Below the pieces are notes generated by a model. The model ran no database searches. It had not been told where the DNA came from and worked only from the letters and a program-made list of their open reading frames with translations. This document shows, piece after piece, positions 43,004 to 52,800 of a stretch of 64,000 nt of DNA. Position 1 is the stretch's first letter, and each line of letters opens with the position of its first letter. The position numbers and the translations under genes were made by a program. Source of the stretch: Actinokineospora sp. NBRC 105648 (GTDB lineage Bacteria > Actinomycetota > Actinomycetes > Mycobacteriales > Pseudonocardiaceae); the NCBI RefSeq assembly GCF_030269645.1, contig NZ_BSTR01000020.1, positions 67,741 to 131,740 of the forward strand. The letters run 5' to 3'.

Positions 43004-46000
43004 GCCAGTTCCGCGAACGCGCGCGCCACCTCGTCGGCCAGCGGCTCGACGTCGCCGTAGCGGCCGTCGTGCTGCACGGCGATCCGCAGCGCGTCGCCGA
43101 CCACGTTCGTCGTCAGCACCAGCGGGAAGCACTCCACCAGCGGCTTGGGCACGTCGGCGAACAGGTCGGAGCGGTTGCGCAGCAGGGCGACGCCCGAGTC
43201 GAACCGGCTGCCGTCGTGCGAGCTGTGCAGCACCAGCGCGTCGGGTTCTGGCAGCGACCGCAGGTCGGCGACCCGCGGCGAGTGCGGGGTCAGGTGGCGC
43301 AGGATGCCGTAGCCGACACCGTCGTTGGGCACCGACCGGACCCGGTCGGATACCTCGGGCAGGCTGTCCAGCACGCCGGCCGCCGGGTCGACCGGCAGCA
43401 GCAGCGGGTGCACGGTGGTGAACCAGCCGACGGCGGGCGAGCGGCCGGGCGGCCGGTAGGCGTTCGGTGTGGCCAGGCCCTCGGTCATCACGTACGCGCT
43501 GCTGGTGCCGCGCCACCGGGCGAGCGCGCAGGCGAAGGCGGTCATGGCGGCCTCGTCGGCGGCCCGGCCCTGCTTGAGCACCTCCGCCGCGCGGTCGAGG
43601 GTGCGGCTGACCAGGGGGCCGGGGGTACCCGCGGTGCCGGGGGTCAGGCCCGCGGGGATGGTGGCGGCCCCGGCGCGCTGGACGCCGGTCCAGTAGGCCA
43701 ACTCGCCCGCCAGTTCGTCCGAGCCCGCCATGTCGTGCAGGTGCTGGGACCACTCCCGCCAGGTGAGCAGCGGTTCGGGGGTCGGCAGCGGGCGCCCGGC
43801 CAGCAGGTCCGAGAGCGCCCGGTCCAGGTCGTCGATCAGCATGACGGTCGCCATGTTGTCGAAGACGAAGTGGTGGATCACGAACACCAGCCAGCCGCCC
43901 CGGTTGTGGCCGCGGTCGTAGTAGCGGACCCGCACCGCCGGGCCGCGTTCCAGGTCGATCCGGGACCGCAGCTCGGCGACGTCGGCGACGACCACGGCGC
44001 GCTCGCCCGCGTCGTCGGTGCGCGGCAGGACCTGGGTGTCGAAGACGTCCAGGGCGCCCAGCGGGACGCAGTCGATCCGCCAGTCGAGGCTGTTGCGGCG
44101 GAAGCGGTAGCGCATCGGCTCGTGCCGGGCCAGGACGTGCTCCACGGCCAGCCGCATGGTCTCGCCGTCGACCCTGGTGGTGGTCTCCAGCGGCTGGACC
44201 TCGATGAACCCCTGCGCCCGGTTGGGCATCCGGTCGAGGAAGGCGCGCATGATCGGGGTGAGGTGGATCGGCCCACCGGTGCGCGCCGTGGTCGTCGCGG
44301 CGACCCGCGCGGGCCGGGCGGCGCCCGCGGTGGCGACCGGGGCTGGGCGGTCCACTGTGGACGCTGCGGCCAGTTCGCGCAGGGTGTGGTGCTGGAGCAG
44401 TTGCTGAGGGGTGAAGTGCACGCCCTCGCGAGCGGCCCGTGCGGCGACCCGGACGCCGAGCACGGAGTCGCCGCCGCGCTCGAAGAAGTTGTCGTCCGGG
44501 CTGACCCGGTCGAGCGAGAGCAGGCCCGCGCAGATCCGGGCGAGCACCTCGGCGGCGTCGATGCCGCCGGAGCCGCGCGTGATGTCCACATGAGACACCG
44601 CGGACGCGGCAGGCGCGGCGTCCGCGGTGGTCGTGGAAACCGTTGGTACCGTCATCGTCTTCACACCTCTCCGGTCGAGCTTCCCCGTGGCGGTCTTGGG
44701 CAGCCGGTCGTGCTCGACGACCTCGGCGGGCACCATGTACCCGGGCAGCGCGGCGGCTGCCCAGGCGGTCAGGTCCGGGACCGGTCCGGTGGTGACGACG
44801 TGCGCGACCAGCCGGGTGGCCCCGCCGGGCGTGGTGGTGGCCACCACGACCGCCTCGCGCACCGCCGGGTGGCCGACGAGCACGCGTTCGACCTCGGCCG
44901 GTTCGACCCGGTGGCCGCGGACGGCGACCTGGTCGTCGACCCGGCCGCCGAACTCGATGGTGCCGTCCGCGCGCCACCGCCCGAGGTCGCCGGTGCGGTA
45001 CAGACGCGCCCCCGGTTCACCGGAGAACGGATCGGCCACGAACCGGGTGGCGGTGAGCGAGGGCAGACCGCGGTAGCCGCGGCCGACGACAGCGCCGCCC
45101 ACCCAGACCTCGCCCTCCTCGGCCAACCGCCCGAGACTGTCCACTATGTACACCGAGGCGCCCGCGAGCGGGCGGCCGATGTCCGGGAGGCCGGGTGAGT
45201 CCGACGGGCGGGTCTCCCCCGCGGTCGACACGATCGTGCACTCGGTGGGCCCGTACATGTTGAGCAACCGGAACGGTGTCCCGGCCGGTGGGCGGACCCG
45301 CAACTGGTCGCCGCCGGTGGCGAGCACCCGCAGGGCCAGGTCGTCGGGCCGGTCGCCCTCGGTCAGCACGACCTCGGCGAGCTGGGTCGGCAGGAAGGCC
45401 GCGGTGATCCGGTGGTCGGCCAGCCAGCGCAGCAACCTGCCCGGTTCCTCCAGCACGGTCGGGACGAAGTGGACAGTCGCGCCGCAGGTGAGCGGCGACC
45501 ACACTTCCAGCGCGGCGATGTCGAACCCGGGCGAGGCGACCTGCGTCGTGTCGTCCCCGGCGGACAGCCGCACCTGGCCCTGGTACCACCCCACGACGTG
45601 GGCGAGGTTGCGGTGCTCGACCTCGCAGCCGTGCGGCCTGCCGGTGGAGCCGGAGGTGTACGCGACGTAGGCCAGGTCCCGTGGACCCGAGCGCGGCGGC
45701 GGGTTCTCGTCGTCGTTCGCGGCCGCGGCGGCGATGTCGATGGCGAGCCCGCCCGGACCGAGCACGACCGTCGCGCCGGTCTCGGCCAGGACCTCGGCGA
45801 TCCGCCGCCCCGGCAGGGCGGGGTCGACCGGGACGTAGGCGGCACCCGCCTTGGCCACCGCCAGCCAGCCCACGACCAGCTCGACGCCGCGCCCGGCGAC
45901 CACCGGCACCAGCGACCCCGCGCCCACCCCGGCCCCGACCAGGCGCCGGGCGAGCCGGTTGGCCATCCGGTTGACGTCGCGGTAGGTCCACACTCCCCGG

Positions 46001-49000
46001 TCGGACACCACCGCGGTGCTCTCTGGCGATTCGGCGGCGTGCTCGGCGAAGCGCTCGGACACGAGCCGCTCGTCGGCGCGCGCGGGGCTGCTGTCCGGCA
46101 GCCGGTCGAGCCGGGTGTCCGGCGCGGTCAGCACGGCGTCGAGCAGCACCAGGAACCAGTCGGCGAGCCCGCGTACGGTGTCGCGGTCGAACAGCGCGAC
46201 CGCGTACTCCACGTAGGCGAACATCTCGCCGTCGTCCTGGTCGGTCACCCCGAAGGTCAGGTCGAACTTGGCCGTGCCGGGCGGGATCCCGCCGATCGCG
46301 CTGTCGAGGAACCCGCTGATCGCCAGCCCGGCCGGGTCGGAACCGGCACCCGGCGCGTTCTGGTAGGTGTAGGCGACGTCGAACAACGGCTGCCGGGCCG
46401 GGTCGCGGCGGCCGCGGAGCGCGGAGACGATCTTCTCCAGTGGCATCTCCTCGTGGTCGAGCACCCCGGCGACGGTGTCGGCGCAGCGGCGCAGCAACTC
46501 GGTGAAGGTGAGGTCGCCGGTGACCGCGGTGCGGAAGGGCGGCAGGTTGTTGAAGTAGCCGATCATGCCGTGCGTGTTCGGGTTCGTCCGGCCCGAGGTG
46601 CCGACGCCGACCACCACGTCGCGCAGCCCGGCCCAGCGGTGCAGCAGCGCGTCGACCAGGGCGAGCATGGTGACGAACGTCGTGACACCGTGCCGCTTGC
46701 TGAACTCGCGGGCGCGCGCGGCGAGCGGGGCCGCGACGGCGAAGGCCACCACGTCGCCCGCGAAGTCGCGGACCGGCGGGCGGGGGCGGTCGGTCGGCAG
46801 CTCGGCCGGGCGCAGGTCCGCCAGCTCCGCGCGCCAGAAGTCCAAACCGGACTCCAGCCGCTCGCCGCTGAGCCAGGACCGCTGCCAGGCCGCGTAATCG
46901 GCGTACTGCACCGGCAGTTCGGGCAGGTCGGGCGAGTCCCCCTCGACCCGCGCGCGGTAGAACTCGAACAGGTCGCGGAACAACACCGACGGCGACCAGC
47001 CGTCGAAGATGATGTGGTGGAAGGTGTACATCAGCACGTGGTCGTCGGCACCGAGCTTGAGCAGCGTGGTGCGCAGCAGCGGCCCGTCGGCGAGGTCGAA
47101 CGGCCGGACCGCCTCGGCCAGGGCCAGGCGCCCGCCCTCCCGGTGGCGCTGCGCGGTCGGCAGACCGGTCAGGTCGACCACCGGCAGCGCCGGGCCCGCG
47201 GGCAGGACGTGCGCGTACGGTTCGCCGTCGTCGCTGCGGATGCTCGTGCGGAGCACCTCGTGCCGGGCGGCCAGGTCGACGAACGCCCCGCGCAGCGCGT
47301 CGACGTCGAGGGGGCCGCGCAGCCGCAGGTCGACCGGGATGTTGTAGAGCGGGGTGCCGGGGTTGAGCTGGTCGAGGTACCACAGCTGCTCCTGGCCGAA
47401 CGACAGCGGCAGCCGCCCGCCGCGCGCGATCGGCGCGATGGTCCGGCCGGTCTGCGTCCGCGCCCCCGACGACCGAAGCCCGTCGACCCGTTCGGCGAGG
47501 CTGCGCACGGTGCGGTGGGCGTAGAGGTCGGCGAAGGTCAGCTCCACACCGAGGGCGTCGGCCAACCTGCGCAGCACGCTGATGCCCGCGATGGACGTGC
47601 CGCCGAGCGCGAAGTAGTCGGACTCGGCGTCCACCGCGTCGGCCTTGAGCACGTCCTGCCAGACGGTCGCGATCAGCGCCGTGGCGTCGACGTCCGGCAA
47701 CGGCGCGCGGGGCCGGGGCGGCGGGTCGACGCGGACCGGCGGCGGGGCGGGTGCCTCGACCCAGCACCGGGTGGGTTCGAACGGGTAGGTGGGCGCTTCG
47801 ACACGGGCGATCCGGGCATCCCGGTAGTGCCGTTCCCAGTCGATCGCGCCACCGCGGGTGTAGATCCGGGCCAGCAGGTCGAGAACGTCACCGCCGCGCA
47901 CCGCGATCGTCGGGAGATCCGGGGCGATCCGGGCGATCTCCCGGGAGAGCAGGCCGTCGGCACCCACCTCCACGAAGACCGCGCCGTCGCGCCGGAACGA
48001 CTGGACCACCTCGCGCAGCCGGTCGAGGTCGACGGTCGCCGGTCCCGCGTCCGCGGCGGCCCGCTCGGCGTCCGGTAGGGACAGTTCGTCCTTGGCCACC
48101 CGGACCGCGAGGTTCCCGGCGCCGGCGCCGATGAAGTCGTTGTCGGTGATGCCGGCGGCTGAGATCCGTTGATATAGCTCGGTTTGCCTGCGGACGAGCA
48201 GGCCGCGCGGGTCGGTGGCGGCCGGTTCGTCCGGCCCGGCTTCGAGGCTTCCGTCGCCGGAGAACAGCAAGGCGATCCGGGGCTCGTGCGGCGCGGCCTC
48301 CGTCGGGAGGACGGCGGCCCGCAGCGCTTTCGCCAGCTCCGCCTTGTCCGAGACCACGAACGACAGCCGGTACAGGTAGTCGTCGCGGCCACGGTTCATC
48401 GCGTGCGCCACCGACCGCAGCGAATGCGTTGTGGTGTCGAGGAAGTCGGCCAACCGCGTCCGGTAGCGGTCGAGCGCGGCGGCCGACTTCGCCGACACCG
48501 TCACCAGTTCGGGGCCCACCCAGTCGGTCTCGTCGGCGGGGAGCCCGGGTGCCTGTTCCAGGACGGCGTGCACGTTGGTGCCGGTGAGGCCGAACGAGCT
48601 CAGGCCCGCGCGCCGGGGGGTGCCCGGCCAGGCGCCCGCCGCCGGGTCGACGTACACCGGCCCGCTGAAGTCGATCATCGGGTTCGGCGCCCGGAAGTGC
48701 GGGTGCGGGTACCGGACCCCGTGCCGCAGCCCGGACACCGCCCGGACCAGGCCGAGGACCCCCGCCGCGCCGCCCAGGTGCCCGAGGTTGGCCTTCACCG
48801 AACCGAGCGAGCAGTGCGGGGTGCTGACCCCGGCGTCCAGGAACGCCCGGCGCAGCGCGTCGACCTCGACGACGTCGCCGAGCGGGGTGGCCGAGCCGTG
48901 GCACTCGACGTAGCCGAGCGTGCGCGGGTCGACGTCCGCGTCCCGCCACGCCTCGGTGATCACCTCCGCCTGCGCGACCTGGCTGGGCGCGCCCATGCTG

Positions 49001-49791
49001 GCCGCGCGGTAGCCGTTGTGGTTGACCGCGGCGCCCCGGATGACGGCGAGGACGTTGTCCCGGTCGGCGAGCGCGCGCGAGAGCGGCTTGAGCAGCACGA
49101 CCGCGCCGCCCTCGCCGCCGACGGTGCCGTCGGCGTCCTCGTCGAACGGCCTGCACACCCCGGTCGGCGATTCCAGCCCGCGCACCGGCACCCGGTCGCG
49201 CTGGGGCGTCAACACCGGCTGGACGCAGATCCCGCCCGCGAGCGCGAGATCGGCCTCACCGTTGCGCAGGGCCCGCACGGCGTGCACGACCGCGGTGAGA
49301 CTGCTGCTGCACGCGGTGTCGACCACGAACGCGGGACCGACCAGGTCCAGCAGGTAGGACACCCGCGCGGCCAGGGCCGCGGTCGCGTCACCGAGCATTC
49401 CCAGCGGATCACCGCCCTCTACCAGTGTGTTGTAGTCCGAACTGGCCTCGCCGAGGATGACCGCCGTCCGCGACCCCCGCAGTTCCCCCGGGGCGTAACC
49501 GGCGTTCTCCACCGCCTCGTGCGCCAGTTGCAGCACCAGCCGCTGGTGCGGGTCGGTCAGCTCGGCCTCGCGCAGCGAGACGCCGAAGAAGGCGTGGTCG
49601 AACAGGTCCACCCGGTCGAGGTAGCCCATCGGCACGTACTCGGTGCCCGGTGAGCCGCCGGTGTAGCGCAGCCGCTGCGGGCTGGGCTGGCCGACCGGGT
49701 GGTAGCCGGCCAGCAGCCGCTCGTGCAGCCCGGCCAGGCCCTCGACCCCGGGCAGCAGGGCAGCCGCCCCGATGATCGCCACTTCGTCCAC
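43000..49791 (-). CDS. Hybrid PKS-NRPS: KS - degenerate AT - ACP - C - A - PCP - E-like
   Basis: A 2,263-residue megasynthase. KS (1-425) has Cys161 in DTACSSS, His298 in ECHGSA and His338 in KANLGHLGG. The KS-AT linker is present, but the AT (about 505-680) is gutted: FSGDGSLEAG is followed within 95 residues by FVEVGADGLLS, without the GHSxGE core. A carrier domain has Ser733 (LGGTSI). C domain (790-1220) has HHIIFDG near 925. A domain (1240-1720) has [11 protein letters not shown] and NMYGPTE. PCP Ser1776. The C-terminal 400 residues are epimerisation-like, but the second motif is HHFVFDN (1973-1979) instead of HHxxxDG. Hand-read A code D-I-L-F-L-T-M-I-V-K gives no assignment. There is no thioesterase. 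Confidence 0.93.
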   Translation of the reverse strand: MDEVAIIGAAALLPGVEGLAGLHERLLAGYHPVGQPSPQRLRYTGGSPGTEYVPMGYLDRVDLFDHAFFGVSLREAELTDPHQRLVLQLAHEAVENAGYAPGELRGSRTAVILGEASSDYNTLVEGGDPLGMLGDATAALAARVSYLLDLVGPAFVVDTACSSSLTAVVHAVRALRNGEADLALAGGICVQPVLTPQRDRVPVRGLESPTGVCRPFDEDADGTVGGEGGAVVLLKPLSRALADRDNVLAVIRGAAVNHNGYRAASMGAPSQVAQAEVITEAWRDADVDPRTLGYVECHGSATPLGDVVEVDALRRAFLDAGVSTPHCSLGSVKANLGHLGGAAGVLGLVRAVSGLRHGVRYPHPHFRAPNPMIDFSGPVYVDPAAGAWPGTPRRAGLSSFGLTGTNVHAVLEQAPGLPADETDWVGPELVTVSAKSAAALDRYRTRLADFLDTTTHSLRSVAHAMNRGRDDYLYRLSFVVSDKAELAKALRAAVLPTEAAPHEPRIALLFSGDGSLEAGPDEPAATDPRGLLVRRQTELYQRISAAGITDNDFIGAGAGNLAVRVAKDELSLPDAERAAADAGPATVDLDRLREVVQSFRRDGAVFVEVGADGLLSREIARIAPDLPTIAVRGGDVLDLLARIYTRGGAIDWERHYRDARIARVEAPTYPFEPTRCWVEAPAPPPVRVDPPPRPRAPLPDVDATALIATVWQDVLKADAVDAESDYFALGGTSIAGISVLRRLADALGVELTFADLYAHRTVRSLAERVDGLRSSGARTQTGRTIAPIARGGRLPLSFGQEQLWYLDQLNPGTPLYNIPVDLRLRGPLDVDALRGAFVDLAARHEVLRTSIRSDDGEPYAHVLPAGPALPVVDLTGLPTAQRHREGGRLALAEAVRPFDLADGPLLRTTLLKLGADDHVLMYTFHHIIFDGWSPSVLFRDLFEFYRARVEGDSPDLPELPVQYADYAAWQRSWLSGERLESGLDFWRAELADLRPAELPTDRPRPPVRDFAGDVVAFAVAAPLAARAREFSKRHGVTTFVTMLALVDALLHRWAGLRDVVVGVGTSGRTNPNTHGMIGYFNNLPPFRTAVTGDLTFTELLRRCADTVAGVLDHEEMPLEKIVSALRGRRDPARQPLFDVAYTYQNAPGAGSDPAGLAISGFLDSAIGGIPPGTAKFDLTFGVTDQDDGEMFAYVEYAVALFDRDTVRGLADWFLVLLDAVLTAPDTRLDRLPDSSPARADERLVSERFAEHAAESPESTAVVSDRGVWTYRDVNRMANRLARRLVGAGVGAGSLVPVVAGRGVELVVGWLAVAKAGAAYVPVDPALPGRRIAEVLAETGATVVLGPGGLAIDIAAAAANDDENPPPRSGPRDLAYVAYTSGSTGRPHGCEVEHRNLAHVVGWYQGQVRLSAGDDTTQVASPGFDIAALEVWSPLTCGATVHFVPTVLEEPGRLLRWLADHRITAAFLPTQLAEVVLTEGDRPDDLALRVLATGGDQLRVRPPAGTPFRLLNMYGPTECTIVSTAGETRPSDSPGLPDIGRPLAGASVYIVDSLGRLAEEGEVWVGGAVVGRGYRGLPSLTATRFVADPFSGEPGARLYRTGDLGRWRADGTIEFGGRVDDQVAVRGHRVEPAEVERVLVGHPAVREAVVVATTTPGGATRLVAHVVTTGPVPDLTAWAAAALPGYMVPAEVVEHDRLPKTATGKLDRRGVKTMTVPTVSTTTADAAPAASAVSHVDITRGSGGIDAAEVLARICAGLLSLDRVSPDDNFFERGGDSVLGVRVAARAAREGVHFTPQQLLQHHTLRELAAASTVDRPAPVATAGAARPARVAATTTARTGGPIHLTPIMRAFLDRMPNRAQGFIEVQPLETTTRVDGETMRLAVEHVLARHEPMRYRFRRNSLDWRIDCVPLGALDVFDTQVLPRTDDAGERAVVVADVAELRSRIDLERGPAVRVRYYDRGHNRGGWLVFVIHHFVFDNMATVMLIDDLDRALSDLLAGRPLPTPEPLLTWREWSQHLHDMAGSDELAGELAYWTGVQRAGAATIPAGLTPGTAGTPGPLVSRTLDRAAEVLKQGRAADEAAMTAFACALARWRGTSSAYVMTEGLATPNAYRPPGRSPAVGWFTTVHPLLLPVDPAAGVLDSLPEVSDRVRSVPNDGVGYGILRHLTPHSPRVADLRSLPEPDALVLHSSHDGSRFDSGVALLRNRSDLFADVPKPLVECFPLVLTTNVVGDALRIAVQHDGRYGDVEPLADEVARAFAELA

Positions 49792-49809
49792 AACGAACCC
49801 CGGTTCCTC

Positions 49810-52800
49810 TCACAGGCCGTAGCTGCGCCGGACGTGACCGCCCGCGCCGCGCCGTTGGTCCACCAGGCGGGCCATCGCCTCGATGGTCGGGTGCTCGAAC
49901 AGCAGCACGATCGGGACTTCCCGCTCGCACAGCCGTTCCAGCCGGTCACGCAGGTCCATCAACTTCATCGACGACCCACCGGCGTCGAAGAACTTCTCGC
50001 GCACGTCGAACCCGGTCCGCTCCAACAGGTCCGCCCAGTGCCGTTCGACCGCGCGCTCGGTCTCGGTCCGCGACGGGCGGGCCACCGGCTCCGGCGCGGG
50101 GGCCGAGCCCGCCTGCCGGGCGAGCGCCGGGCGGTCGACCTTGCCGCTCGCGGTCACCGGCAGCGTGTCCAGGACGGTGATCCGCCGCGGCACCAGGGTT
50201 TCCGGGAAGTGCCCGCGCAGCCAGTCGCGCAGCTCGTCGAGCCGGGCGGGTGACGAGGTCGTCACGTACGCGGGCAGTCCGGACTCGTTGAGCACGACGG
50301 CCTCGACGACCGCCGGGTGTTCGGCGAGCACGTGCTCGATCTCGTCGAGTTCCACCCGCACGCCGTTCACCTTGACCTGGCGGTCGGCGCGGCCGCGGAA
50401 GTCGAGCAGCCCGTCGGCGGTGCGCCGGGCGAGGTCTCCGGTGCGGTACAGCCTGCCGCCCGGCTCGGTGGTGAACGGATCGGCGACGAAGCGGCCTGCG
50501 GTGCGCGCGGGCGCTCCCCAGTACCCCAGCGCGACCGCCGGTCCGCCGATGTACAGCTCGCCGGTGACGCCGGTGGGGACCGGGCGCAGGTAGCGGTCGA
50601 GCAGGTGGACCTGGGCGTGGTCGACCGCGCGGCCGATCGGCGGCGGGGTCGGCGCGGCCCAGCCGGTGGTGTCGAACGCGGTCGCCACCACCGTCGCCTC
50701 GACCGGCCCGTAGGCGTTGACCAGCGTGAACGGCACCGGGCCCGCGGGCAGCCTGGTGAGCCGCTCACCGCCCACCAGCAGGTGGCGCAGCCGGGTCGCG
50801 GCGGTGAGCGAGCCCGCCGTGATCACGCGCTCGGCGAGCACGGTCGGCAGGAAGCACTGCGTGAGGCCTTCCTCGATGATCCAGCGGGCGAGCGCGCGCG
50901 GGTCGTGCCGCAGTTCCGGAACCGCGACGCAGAGGGTGGCGCCCCGGCACAGGGCCGACCAGATCTCCCACACCGAGGCGTCGAACGCGAGACCCGCGCA
51001 CTGGCCGGTGGCCTCGCCCGGTGCACCGCCGAAGGCCGCACCGTGCCAACCGACCAGGTCCACGACGCCGCCGTGGGTGATCAGCACACCCTTGGGACGG
51101 CCGGTGGAGCCGGAGGTGTAGACGCAGCACAGCGGATCACCCGGTCCCGGCCGAGGCCAGGATCGGTTGGCGCTGGGGGGAAAGGTGGTGTCGGCGGTCA
51201 GCACGGCGACGGCGCCGCTGTCCTCCACAATGGACTTCAGTCGGTCGGCCGGGACGTCCGGCTCGACGGTGGTGTAGGGCGCGCCGATCATCGCGAGGGC
51301 GAGCACGCTGGTCACCACCCGTTCACCGGGCGGGAGCACGACGCAGACCCGGTCACCCCGGCGGACGCCGGTGCCGATGAGCCGGGCGGCCAACTCGCGG
51401 GCGTTCGCGACCAGTTCCCGGTAGGTCACCGTCCGGCCGTCCGCCCGGACCGCGGGCAGGTCGGGGTGTCGGCGCGCGGCGCGTTCGACCAGGTCGACGA
51501 CAGTGGTCCGGCGGGCGGGCACGAGGCCGCGCAGCGGGGTGTCCTGAGTGGACGCTATGCCGTCCAGCAGACCCAGCAGGTGGTCGCCGAGTGCGGTGAT
51601 CGTGGCCGGGTCGAACAGATCGGTGCTGTAGCACAGGTCGACGGCCAGCCCGCCCGCGTGCTCGCGGAACTCGACGGTGAGGTCGAACTGGGCGGCCGGG
51701 TTGACGGCCTCCACTTCCGCCACCCGCAGACCGGGCAGGGCCGGGAGGTTCTCGACGGTGTTCTGCAGCACCACCAGGACCTGCACCAGCGGGGTGCGGC
51801 GGGTGTCCCGGGGCGCGTCGACCGCGGCCACCACCTGCTCGAACGGCGCACCCGCGTGGTCGAACGCCGCCAGTACCGTCGCGCGCACTCGGGCCAGCAG
51901 GTCGGCGAAGGGCAGTGTCTCGTCGACCCGGGAGCGGACGACCACCGTGTTGACGAAGAAGCCGATCAGGTGCTCCAGCTCGGCACGGCCCCGTCCGGCG
52001 ACGACCGTGCCGACCGCGATGTCGTCCTGACCGGAATACCGCGCCAGAACCACCTTCGTGGCCGCCAGGAGCACGGTGAACAGGGTCGTGTCGCGTTGGG
52101 CGGCCAGGGTTCGGAGTCGGGTCGCGAGCGCGACCGGTACTCCAAATCGCTCATACGCACCAGCCGATGTCCGCACCGCCGGACGCGGGCGGTCGGCGGG
52201 GAGTTCCAGAGCCGCGACGCCGTCCAACTGGGCGCCCCAGTAGGCCAGGTCGGCGTCGACGTCGATCGAGTGCTGCCAGTGCGCGAAATCGACGTACTGC
52301 ACCTCCAGCGGCGGCAGTTCGGCGGCGGTGCAGTGGGCGACCAGTTCCCTGCTCAACACGCCCATGGACCAGCCGTCGGCCGCGATGTGGTGCAGTGCCA
52401 GGTGCAGCACGTGGTCCTGACTGCCTACACGGAACAAGGAGGCGCGGAACACCGGCCCGCGGCGTAGGTCGAACGGGCGGGCCTCTTCGGCCGCCAGGCG
52501 CCGGTCCAGATCGGTCTCGGTCAGATCGGTGACCGGGAGCGGGATCGGTGCGGGCGGGTGGATGACCGGCACACCGGGGTCGGCGAACGTCGTCCGCAGG
52601 ACCTCGTGTCGAGCCGCGATCGCGGTCAGCGCCGCCGCCAGCACCCCGACGTCCAACTCCCCCACCAGGCGGAGCGTGTGCGACGAGTTGTACTCCGCGC
52701 TGTGCGGCGCGAGGTTGTGCAGGAACCACAACCGTTGTTGGCCATGGGAGAGGCGCAGCGCACCATCGCGCGGCACTGGAGGAATCAGATCGCCTGCCTG

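Noticed and set aside
45412..48078. Long plus-strand open frame opposite the KS-NRPS gene
   Set aside because: It is an antisense shadow of high-GC coding DNA; the protein is rich in Arg/Gln/His with no domain, while the minus frame has full NRPS motifs.
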